The notes beneath the pieces were generated by a model. The model had not been told where the DNA came from. It did no database searches and saw only the letters and a program-made list of their open reading frames with translations. 12,904 nucleotides of DNA from Limousia pullorum. Its GTDB lineage: Bacteria > Bacillota > Clostridia > Oscillospirales > Acutalibacteraceae. The stretch is taken from the NCBI GenBank assembly GCA_018714545.1, contig DVNG01000038.1, positions 1 through 12,904 of the forward strand, read 5' to 3'. Shown here one piece after another: positions 1 to 6,168 of the stretch (positions are counted from its first letter, which is position 1; each line of letters begins with the position of its first letter). Both the position numbers and the translations under genes were made by a program.

Positions 1-1046
1 GCTTTCATTGCTTCTTCGTCGTCAACTGATACATAGTTTACTCTGCCGCAGTCGTGGAGATATGCGTGCTCAGGGCCTACTGACGGATAGTCAAGTCCGC
101 TGGCGATGGAGTAAACAGGAAGAGGCTCGCCCTTTTCGTCCTGGAGAAGATAGCTTTCAAAGCCGTGAAGAATACCCTTTTTGCCGTAAGCAAGGCTTGC
201 AGCGTGGTCGCCGATTGCACTGCCACGTCCCAAAGGCTCAACACCGTAAATGTCAACAGGGTCGCTTAAAAATCCTGCAAACATGCCCATGGAGTTGGAG
301 CCGCCGCCAACACAGGCGGTAACTGCGTCAGGAAGAATTCCTGTCATTTCGAGGAACTGCTCTCTAGCCTCAAATCCCACAACAGACTGGAAATCTCTTA
401 CGATTTTTGGGAATGGGTGAGGGCCTACAACTGAACCGATGCAGTAGATAGCGTCCTTGTATTCTTTAAGATATGCATCAAAAGCGGCGTCAACAGCTTC
501 TTTAAGGGTTTTAAGTCCGTGAGTAACAGGAATAACCCTTGCACCCAGCATTTTCATTCTGATAACATTTGGATGCTGCTTTGCAATGTCAACTTCGCCC
601 ATGTAAATGTCGCACTCAAGGCCGAAATATGCGGCGGCAGTGGCAAGGGCAACGCCGTGCTGACCTGCGCCTGTTTCAGCGATGATTTTCTTTTTGCCCA
701 TGTACTTTGCAAGAAGTCCTTCACCCATGCAGTGGTTGAGCTTATGAGCGCCTGTGTGGTTCAAATCCTCACGCTTGAGGTAAATCTGAACCTTACCAAG
801 CATTCTGGAAAGTCTTTCACAGTGGTAAACTGGAGTAGGTCTGCCCTGAAACTCTTTTCTTATTCTTCTCAGCTCGCTGATAAACTGGGAGCTGTGGCAG
901 ATTTCCTCGTAAGCGTCGTCGATTTCCTTGAAAGCAGGGATAAGCTCCGGTGGAAGGAACTGTCCGCCGTACTCGCCGAAGTAACCGTTTTTGTCAGGAT
1001 ATCTTTTTAAATAGTTGTCGAAATCCTTGTAAGTTTTCTTTTCCAA
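1..1046 (-). CDS. trpB: Tryptophan synthase beta chain, 3' end cut by window edge
   Basis: This PLP enzyme condenses indole with L-serine to give L-tryptophan, normally in an alpha2-beta2 complex with TrpA. I translated the reverse strand by hand and read 348 uninterrupted codons. Visible landmarks are the N-terminal GEYGGQF (24-30), RPTP (69-72), LKREDLNHTGAHK with the PLP lysine at about residue 102, AETGAGQHG with the catalytic glutamate at 124, GSVVGPHPFP (204-213), and the phosphate loop GGGSN (247-251). The family is usually near 395 residues, so roughly 50 C-terminal residues lie beyond base 1. I chose the TTG at 1044-1046 because GAGGTGG lies 5 bp upstream of it; an in-frame GTG three codons earlier overlaps that site. 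Some residues around the lysine differ from the common form (LNHCMGE where INNALGQ or TNQVLGQ is usual). The gene lies 40 bp after a cyclophilin gene on the same strand and is probably co-transcribed. No trp genes are seen upstream; whether trpA follows cannot be seen. Confidence 0.93.
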   Translation of the reverse strand, partial: MEKKTYKDFDNYLKRYPDKNGYFGEYGGQFLPPELIPAFKEIDDAYEEICHSSQFISELRRIRKEFQGRPTPVYHCERLSRMLGKVQIYLKREDLNHTGAHKLNHCMGEGLLAKYMGKKKIIAETGAGQHGVALATAAAYFGLECDIYMGEVDIAKQHPNVIRMKMLGARVIPVTHGLKTLKEAVDAAFDAYLKEYKDAIYCIGSVVGPHPFPKIVRDFQSVVGFEAREQFLEMTGILPDAVTACVGGGSNSMGMFAGFLSDPVDIYGVEPLGRGSAIGDHAASLAYGKKGILHGFESYLLQDEKGEPLPVYSIASGLDYPSVGPEHAYLHDCGRVNYVSVDDEEAMK

Positions 1047-1086
1047 TTTTGCCACCTCTTGTTTTATTATTTATATAAAATCAATA

Positions 1087-1608
1087 TCAAACTTTTTCAG
1101 GCTCGCCGTACTCTGCACCAAAGGTTTCAGCTGTAACAGTTTTCATAACCTGTGGGTCTAAAGGCTTGTCACGGAAGTCTGTGTCGCACTCTGCGATGGC
1201 GTTTACAACGTCCATACCCTCGATTACTTTACCGAAAGCGGCATAGCTTCCGTCAAGATGAGGAGCGTTTTTGTGCATGATAAAGAACTGAGAACCGGCT
1301 GAATCAGGGTTCATAGCTCTTGCCATAGAGATAACACCTTCTGTGTGGTTGAGGTCGTTTTTAAAGCCGTTGCCGGAAAATTCGCCCTTAATTGTGTAGC
1401 CGGGGCCGCCCATGCCTGTGCCTTCCGGACAGCCTCCCTGAATCATGAATCCGTAAATAACACGGTGGAAGCAAAGGCCGTTGTAGTAGCCTTTGTTTAC
1501 AAGGCTTAAAAAGTTTTTAACTGTGTTTGGTGCGATTTCCGGATAAAGCTCCAAAACAATTTTGTCGTCGTTTTCCATGGTGATTGTAACCTGTGGGTTT
1601 GCGCTCAT
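1087..1608 (-). CDS. Cyclophilin-type peptidyl-prolyl cis-trans isomerase
   Basis: A 173-residue, single-domain cyclophilin that interconverts cis and trans Xaa-Pro bonds during protein folding. There is no signal peptide, so it should be cytosolic. The diagnostic segments are FHRVIYGFMIQGG (47-59), which carries the catalytic arginine and the Phe-Met-Gln side of the pocket, GVISMARAMNPDSAGSQFFI (91-110), and LDGSYAAFGKVIEGMDVV (118-135). Where human cyclophilin A has the cyclosporin-contacting Trp this protein has His (HLDG), as many bacterial forms do. I chose the ATG at 1606-1608 because AAAGGAGAG sits just before it; an ATG 12 codons upstream has no such site and its peptide is unlike the family. 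A possible -10 (TATACT, 1651-1646) lies at the edge of the rnpB terminator, with only a weak -35. Promoter assignment is therefore uncertain. trpB follows 40 bp downstream. Confidence 0.93.
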   Translation of the reverse strand: MSANPQVTITMENDDKIVLELYPEIAPNTVKNFLSLVNKGYYNGLCFHRVIYGFMIQGGCPEGTGMGGPGYTIKGEFSGNGFKNDLNHTEGVISMARAMNPDSAGSQFFIMHKNAPHLDGSYAAFGKVIEGMDVVNAIAECDTDFRDKPLDPQVMKTVTAETFGAEYGEPEKV

Positions 1609-1645
1609 GGTATTCTCTCCTTTATAAAAAATTAAAATTTGCAAA

Positions 1646-1702
1646 AGTATAAAAATCTATCGGGTAAACAAAGTGACGTAAAGCCTCTTTGCCTACCCGA
1701 TA
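1646..1702 (-). terminator. Rho-independent terminator of rnpB
   Basis: Read on the minus strand, two 16-nt arms (1702-1687 and 1673-1658) pair around a 13-nt loop and are followed by GA and a run of five T. The stem is continuous only in the minus-strand RNA: two positions are G-U pairs there but would be A-C mismatches in a plus-strand transcript. This orientation, and the position directly after the rnpB 3' end, support a terminator for the RNase P RNA. Confidence 0.8.
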
Positions 1703-1708
1703 AATATG

Positions 1709-2065
1709 CGAGTAAACCTATAAGCCGGGTTTTGTCGTGAACAGCCATCTATCTTGGCAGTGCGTTGCCGACACTGCTCAACGCCACCTCCATTGGAACA
1801 CGCCGAGCAGACGTATATGTTCCTTTCCACGGTGTTGCTCCGAATAGGGTTTACACGTCAGCTGCGTCTCCGCAGCCACGGTGAGCTCTTACCTCGCCTT
1901 TCCACCCTTACCCGACAATCAAAAGATGATCGGGCGGTTGCTTTCTGTTGCACTTTCCCTAGGGTCACCCCCGGCGGCCGTTAGCCGTTATTCTTGCTCT
2001 GTGGAGCCCGGACTTTCCTCGGGCAAAGCCTTTCGGCGTTTGTCCGCAGCTGTTCAGCTTACTCG
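1709..2065 (-). ncRNA. rnpB: RNase P RNA, class A-like
   Basis: The catalytic RNA of ribonuclease P, which trims the 5' leader from tRNA precursors. On the minus strand I recognise the conserved 5' block GAGGAAAGTCCGGGCTCC, the CAGAGCAA that follows, GGGTGACCCTAGGGAAAGTG, GGTAAGAGCTCACCG, and the 3' block ACCCGGCTTATAGGTTTACT. The 7-nt ends CGAGTAA and TTACTCG are complementary and form helix P1, which sets the boundaries to within a few bases. The layout fits the ancestral A class found in Clostridia rather than the B class of Bacilli. A near-consensus promoter lies directly upstream and a hairpin terminator directly downstream, so it is its own transcription unit. Open frames across this interval on the plus strand are not genes. 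Confidence 0.96.
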
Positions 2066-2066
2066 T

Positions 2067-2102
2067 ATAATTGATTTTAATACATTTCTAAGCTCTTGTC
2101 AA
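2067..2102 (-). promoter_or_regulatory. Vegetative promoter of rnpB
   Basis: On the minus strand a perfect -35 TTGACA (2102-2097) is separated by 17 bp from a -10 TAAAAT (2079-2074). The predicted start, about 7 nt further, falls within a base or two of the first nucleotide of helix P1 of rnpB. This is the strongest sigma-A promoter in the window, as expected for an abundant stable RNA. Confidence 0.88.
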
Positions 2103-2171
2103 TTTATTTTAATTTTTTTAAGGAAATAGGGCATACTTATTGGGAAATAAAAGGAAAGCAGTGAATAAAAA

Positions 2172-3266
2172 ATGAGATATTCTTTTGTTTACAGGATTAA
2201 AAACAGCTTTTTCTATGAGCGTTTTGCGCCTGCTGTTAAGTTTACAATTATTTATACAGTTTTGTTTTTGTTGTTCGTTTGGACTTTTCCCTGCACAGCG
2301 CCCTTTTTCATAGGCTTTGTTTTTGCGGCGATAATGCAGCCGGTGTACCGCTTTTTGAAAAATAAGCTGAAATTTCTTGGAGGATTTTCTGCGGCGGTGA
2401 TAACTGCGATTATATTTTTGTCCGTTGTGGGTCTTTTGATTTGGGTGATAATTTCCCTTGTGCAGGAGATTTTCGACATAATAAATTTTTTGCAGGAAGA
2501 AAACTACATCGATCGCTTTATGGAATGGTATAACGGAATTTTCACTTCGGAGTTTCTTCAAAGAAACATGAACAATGTTATGGATTCCGCAGGCAGGGCG
2601 GTGGAAGCGGCGTCGGCGGCATACGGATATATAGCGAATCTTTTCACCGTTATACCAATAGTGTTTATGGGATTTTTAGCTTCAATTCTTTCCACCTATC
2701 ATTTTACCCACGATTTTGAAAAGCTGAAAAAAGGCTCAAAAAATATCCTGCCTCCAAAGTCTGAAAAAATTGTTGCAACACTTTTCGGAGAGGGCGGCAG
2801 GATGATGAAATCGTTTTTTAAATCCTATATGATAATTTACCTTGTGACCTTTTTGGAAACTCTGTTTATATTTTTCGTGTTGGGGATAAAGTACGCATTT
2901 TTATTTGCTGTTTTAAGCGGAGTTGCTGATATAATCCCAATACTGGGCCCGGGACTTATATATCTGCCTTTGGCGGCGGTAAATCTTATTACGGGCAATT
3001 ATTTTGTAGCGGGCGCACTGTTTGTAAGCTGGCTCTTGATTTCAATTATAAGAGAAATCGCAGAACCTAAAATAGTTTCCGTGTCGCTGAAAATTCATCC
3101 CCTTTTGGGAATGGCGGCGGTTTTTCTCTCTTTGCAGCTTAAAAGCTTCTGGGTGTTTTTGTTTTTTACCTTTTATTTTCTTCTGTATAAGCTTTTGGTT
3201 ATGCTTGACCTTTTAAAAAGTCCCTTTTACGAAAATAATCATAAGGAGGGTAAAAGTGATGAGTAA
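2172..3266 (+). CDS. AI-2E family transporter, YtvI-like membrane protein
   Basis: A 364-residue polytopic membrane protein of the AI-2E transporter family (formerly UPF0118). Hydrophobic segments lie at about 24-40, 44-58, 73-98, 155-176, 217-238, 241-256, 260-296 and 311-345. The soluble stretch at 100-150 and the conserved VADIIPILGP motif (251-260) are typical of the family. Members include a quorum-signal exporter, ion antiporters, and YtvI, annotated as a sporulation integral membrane protein. Length and sequence feel closest to YtvI, and spo0A is in the same window, but substrate and role are not known. The start is set by an in-frame stop (TAA, 2166-2168) just upstream. The only Shine-Dalgarno-like site (AAGGAA, 2151-2156) is 15 nt away, unusually far. 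A CATACTTAT at 2132-2140 resembles the -10 of sporulation sigma factors; I found no convincing -35. The 3' end overlaps the convergent MocR gene by 28 bp. Confidence 0.88.
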   Translation: MRYSFVYRIKNSFFYERFAPAVKFTIIYTVLFLLFVWTFPCTAPFFIGFVFAAIMQPVYRFLKNKLKFLGGFSAAVITAIIFLSVVGLLIWVIISLVQEIFDIINFLQEENYIDRFMEWYNGIFTSEFLQRNMNNVMDSAGRAVEAASAAYGYIANLFTVIPIVFMGFLASILSTYHFTHDFEKLKKGSKNILPPKSEKIVATLFGEGGRMMKSFFKSYMIIYLVTFLETLFIFFVLGIKYAFLFAVLSGVADIIPILGPGLIYLPLAAVNLITGNYFVAGALFVSWLLISIIREIAEPKIVSVSLKIHPLLGMAAVFLSLQLKSFWVFLFFTFYFLLYKLLVMLDLLKSPFYENNHKEGKSDE

Positions 3267-4612
3267 ATGCAGTCAACAGCTTCTTCGATTTTTTCAAGGT
3301 CGATACCGGAAAAGCTTAATGTAAGATTGTATTCGTCACGCTGTTTTACCGTGTTGATATCCTGATTTAAAAGCAATGTATAAATATCTGTTTCCGATAA
3401 GCTTGTGTTTAAAAGAAAATCGGCAGTGAGAGAGGTTTCGTTTATTCTGTATTTTAAAAGCTTGTTTTTAAAACGGCTTTTCATACATTCGCAGAGCTTT
3501 TGGCTTTTCAGGCTGTACTGTTTTCTCGCCTTGCGGAGATGGGCTTCAAGCTTTCCATCGTCAATATATCTGCTTAAAGCCAACTGTTCTGTTTTTGATG
3601 CGGTTTGATTGTAGTAGGCGGAAACGGTTCTGTACTTTTCCAAAAGAAAATGGGGGAGAACCATATAACCTATACGGACGCCGGGGAGAAGAATTTTTGA
3701 AAATGAACCCATGTATACAACCTGATTTGAGTCAAGACTCTGCATTGAGGGAATAGGCCTTGTGGTGTATCTAAGCTCGCCGTTATAGTCGTCCTCAACT
3801 ATTGTGCAGTGAACCTCCTTTGCGGCTTTAATAAGCTTTATTCTCCTTTCAATGGGCAGAGCTCTTCTGTCTTTTCCAGTGGAATTGGGGTTTAAAACAA
3901 GCAAATCGGGCTTTTCGCTTTTGATAAAATCCGGAATAACGCCGTGTTTGTCCAAGGGACAGTAAACTATATTGTGCCTAAGGTCACGGAAAGCCTGTTC
4001 CGCCTGAATGTATGCGCCTTTTTCTATGGCGATTTTAAGCTCCTTTCCCATAAGACCGCAGAGAATATATAAGAGAAGCTGTGTGCCTGCGGCGATTACA
4101 ATGTTGTTTTCAGAGCAGTTGACGCCCCTTACGCTGAAGCTGTATTTTTCAAGTGACTTTCTAAGGGACAGTTCTCCCTGAGGTTCTCCGTAGGTGTTCA
4201 AAAGGTATTCACGGTTTAAAATATCACGGACATATTTTTTCCATACTTTAAGGTTTGCGGTGCTATTGTCTACCGCCTTTGTGCCGAAATCAAAACGGTA
4301 AATCCTGTGCTCCTGTTTCGGATTTGTGCTTTCGGAATGAAAGACATTTCCATCTGTTTTTGTTATTTCTGCGTTTACCCTGTAGCCGGAGCGTGGCACG
4401 TTGCGGATATAGCCCTCTGCGCAAAGCTGGTGATATGCGCTTTCAACAGTTGTCTTTGAAACAAGCAGAGAGTCGGAAAGCTTTCGTATTGAGGGAAGCT
4501 TTGTGTCCTTGCTTAATGCCCCCTGTTCAACAGCGGTTTTAATGGAATTATAAATCTGCTGATAAAGAGGGACAGAGGAATTTTTATCTATCTGCAAACA
4601 ATCGTAGAGCAT
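3239..4612 (-). CDS. MocR-type regulator: GntR HTH fused to aminotransferase-like domain
   Basis: A 457-residue transcription factor of the MocR/GabR/PdxR group. Residues 1-80 form a GntR winged helix (PLYQQI at 15-20, LPSIRKLSDSLLVSKTTVESAY at 39-60, GYIRNVPRSGYRV at 67-79). After a linker, residues 105-457 resemble a fold-type I aminotransferase: YGEPQGELSLRKSL (141-154), NPNSTG (241-246), VEDDYNGELRY (272-282), and SFSK with the PLP-binding lysine at about 306. Such proteins usually sense PLP or a PLP-amino acid adduct and do not catalyse transamination. The NPNSTG segment departs from the commoner HQxPTG form. AAGGAGA lies 7 nt before the chosen ATG. The gene is divergent from murD with facing promoters, so murD is its most likely target (inference). 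No pyridoxal-synthesis genes are nearby to suggest PdxR, and the effector is unknown. Confidence 0.92.
   Translation of the reverse strand: MLYDCLQIDKNSSVPLYQQIYNSIKTAVEQGALSKDTKLPSIRKLSDSLLVSKTTVESAYHQLCAEGYIRNVPRSGYRVNAEITKTDGNVFHSESTNPKQEHRIYRFDFGTKAVDNSTANLKVWKKYVRDILNREYLLNTYGEPQGELSLRKSLEKYSFSVRGVNCSENNIVIAAGTQLLLYILCGLMGKELKIAIEKGAYIQAEQAFRDLRHNIVYCPLDKHGVIPDFIKSEKPDLLVLNPNSTGKDRRALPIERRIKLIKAAKEVHCTIVEDDYNGELRYTTRPIPSMQSLDSNQVVYMGSFSKILLPGVRIGYMVLPHFLLEKYRTVSAYYNQTASKTEQLALSRYIDDGKLEAHLRKARKQYSLKSQKLCECMKSRFKNKLLKYRINETSLTADFLLNTSLSETDIYTLLLNQDINTVKQRDEYNLTLSFSGIDLEKIEEAVDCIYSSLLPSL
3243..3324 (+). other. Orphan ribosome site and start codon with 21-codon frame
   Basis: AAGGAGGG (3243-3250) stands 8 nt before GTG-ATG (ATG at 3259-3261), overlapping the end of the permease gene. 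This is the textbook arrangement for a translationally coupled next gene. The frame, however, closes after 21 codons (basic, with several Arg and Lys) inside the antisense 3' end of the MocR gene. It could be a small peptide, the stub of a gene lost by rearrangement, or chance. The same bases encode Pro-Ser-Leu at the MocR C-terminus. Confidence 0.25.
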
Positions 4613-4644
4613 AGTTTTTCTCCTTTAACCGTGACTTTAAAAGA

Positions 4645-4673
4645 ATAATACTATTTTTCCCTTTTAAATACAA
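4645..4673 (-). promoter_or_regulatory. Probable promoter of the MocR-type gene
   Basis: On the minus strand, -35 TTGTAT (4673-4668) and -10 TATTAT (4650-4645) are exactly 17 bp apart. The -35 is weak and the -10 good, a common pattern for a self-regulated repressor or an activator-dependent promoter. The predicted start leaves a leader of about 25 nt. Confidence 0.55.
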
Positions 4674-4689
4674 GTTTTTCTGAAAAAAC
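4674..4689. promoter_or_regulatory. Candidate operator palindrome between divergent promoters
   Basis: The 16-bp near-palindrome GTTTTTCTGAAAAAAC fills the space between the two predicted -35 boxes (4673 and 4691). Its position suits a protein acting on both promoters, and the MocR-type protein is the obvious candidate. The sequence is low complexity, so chance cannot be excluded. Confidence 0.35.
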
Positions 4690-4690
4690 A

Positions 4691-4719
4691 TTGATATTTA
4701 CCGAGAATAAAAGTATAAT
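4691..4719 (+). promoter_or_regulatory. Vegetative promoter of murD
   Basis: -35 TTGATA (4691-4696) and a perfect -10 TATAAT (4714-4719) are 17 bp apart. The start is expected near 4726, giving a leader of about 40 nt with GGAGG (4757-4761) placed 7 nt before the murD ATG. It probably drives murD and the coupled genes after it. Confidence 0.82.
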
Positions 4720-4768
4720 TTTATGATAGGGTTTTAACAATAAACTATTTTTATACGGAGGTTTTATT

Positions 4769-6157
4769 ATGAACCGTCAGGCAGATAAATTTTTTAACGA
4801 TATAAAGGGCAAGAGGGTGGCTTTCTGCGGAATAGGCACAAGCAATCTCCCTCTTATTAAAATGTTTGCAGACCGTGGCGCAATAGTTACCGCCTGCGAC
4901 AAGAGAACAGAGGAACAGCTGGGCGAAAATGCACAGCTTGCAAGGGAATGCGGAGCACGGCTGAGCCTGGGTGAAAATTACCTTAAAGATATTCACGCAG
5001 ACATAGTTTTCAGAACTCCGGGTATGCGTTTCTATATGGATGAGCTCAACGAAATGAGAAAAAGAGGTGTTGTTGTTACATCCGAAATGGAGGTTTTCTT
5101 TAAGCTCTGTCCATGCAAAATAATTGCAGTTACAGGCTCAGACGGAAAGACAACAACCACAACAATTATTTCTGAGATTTTAAAGGCAAGCGGCAAAAAG
5201 GTTCACTTGGGAGGAAATATAGGAAATCCCCTTCTTCCTGAGATTTACGATATAGATGAAGAGGATTACGCTGTGGTAGAGCTTTCAAGCTTCCAGCTTA
5301 TCTCAATGAGAAAATCACCGGATATTGCCGTTGTGACAAACTTAGCACCTAACCACCTTGATGTACATAAGGATATGCAGGAGTACATCGACGCAAAGAA
5401 AAACATAATTCTCCATCAGGACGGCTTCTGTAAAGCTGTTTTAAATAAAGACAACGATATTACAGACGGTTTTTCAAAGGACGTAAGAGGAGCGCTTGTT
5501 AAGTTCTCAAGAAATAGCAAGGTTGAAAACGGAGCTTATCTTGAAAACGATATGATAAAATACAGCGACAACGGAATTATAACACCTGTTCTGGATATAA
5601 AGGATATAAGAATCCCGGGTATGCACAACGTTGAAAACTATATGACAGCAATCAGCGCAGTGTGGGGAATTGCCGATGTTGAAACAATAAACAAGGTTGC
5701 AAAGGAATTTAACGGAGTTGAGCACAGAATGGAGTTTGTCCGTGAATTGGACGGTGTTAAGTACTACAACGATTCAATCGCTTCAAGCCCTACAAGAACA
5801 ATTTCCGGAACACTTTCCCTCTATAAAGACAAAATTATCGTGATTGCCGGAGGATACGACAAGCATATACCTTATGCACCTCTCGGCCCTGTTATCTGCG
5901 ACAAGGTAAAGTATCTCATACTTTTGGGTGCAACAGCGGACAAAATAGAAGAGGCTGTAAAAAATGCAGATAACTACAGCGAAAACAATCCGGTTATATT
6001 CAGAGTAAACACAATGGAAGAAGCGGTGCAGAAGGCAAAAGAGGTTGCAGTCAGCGGCGATATAGTTTCAATGTCACCGGCAAGCGCCAGCTTCGACCTT
6101 TACAAAAATTTTGACGAAAGGGGAAAGCACTTTAAGTCCATAGTTATGGGACTTTAA
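4769..6157 (+). CDS. murD: UDP-N-acetylmuramoyl-L-alanine--D-glutamate ligase
   Basis: A cytosolic Mur ligase that adds D-glutamate to UDP-MurNAc-L-Ala using ATP, the second amino-acid step of peptidoglycan precursor synthesis. The three Mur domains are complete in 462 residues. Landmarks are a Rossmann-like N-terminus with FCGIGTSN (19-26), the ATP P-loop TGSDGKTTT (122-130), GGNIGNPLL (148-156), ELSSFQL (171-177), NLAPNHLDVH (191-200), the probable carbamylated lysine at 210 in YIDAKKN, GVEHRMEF (316-323), YYNDSIASSP (332-341), GGYDKHIP (361-368) and the C-terminal MSPASASFDLYKNFDERG (435-452). The NDS motif is followed by Ile rather than the usual Lys, which I believe occurs in Clostridial MurDs. 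The gene lies outside a division/cell-wall cluster. It is divergent from a MocR-type regulator and 11 nt ahead of a peptidase gene. Confidence 0.95.
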   Translation: MNRQADKFFNDIKGKRVAFCGIGTSNLPLIKMFADRGAIVTACDKRTEEQLGENAQLARECGARLSLGENYLKDIHADIVFRTPGMRFYMDELNEMRKRGVVVTSEMEVFFKLCPCKIIAVTGSDGKTTTTTIISEILKASGKKVHLGGNIGNPLLPEIYDIDEEDYAVVELSSFQLISMRKSPDIAVVTNLAPNHLDVHKDMQEYIDAKKNIILHQDGFCKAVLNKDNDITDGFSKDVRGALVKFSRNSKVENGAYLENDMIKYSDNGIITPVLDIKDIRIPGMHNVENYMTAISAVWGIADVETINKVAKEFNGVEHRMEFVRELDGVKYYNDSIASSPTRTISGTLSLYKDKIIVIAGGYDKHIPYAPLGPVICDKVKYLILLGATADKIEEAVKNADNYSENNPVIFRVNTMEEAVQKAKEVAVSGDIVSMSPASASFDLYKNFDERGKHFKSIVMGL

Positions 6158-6168
6158 TGTGATTTCAT

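Noticed and set aside
8..1010. Plus-strand open frames across 8-322 and 519-1010
   Set aside because: They lie antisense to trpB, have no ribosome sites, and their composition is typical of a shadow frame.
1047..1086. Trp-responsive T-box or leader attenuator before trpB
   Set aside because: Only 40 bp separate the two genes; there is no room for such a structure and none is seen before the cyclophilin either.
1609..1644. Upstream ATG extending the cyclophilin by 12 residues
   Set aside because: The extension reads through the strong AAAGGAGAG site and is unlike the family; the ATG at 1606-1608 is well placed.
1754..2129. Plus-strand open frames of 76 and 82 codons
   Set aside because: They fall on the complement of rnpB; the RNA's conserved blocks explain the sequence.
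2118..2561. Minus-strand frames opposite the YtvI-like gene
   Set aside because: They are antisense to a clear multi-pass membrane protein and show Lys/Arg/Asn-rich shadow composition with no ribosome site.
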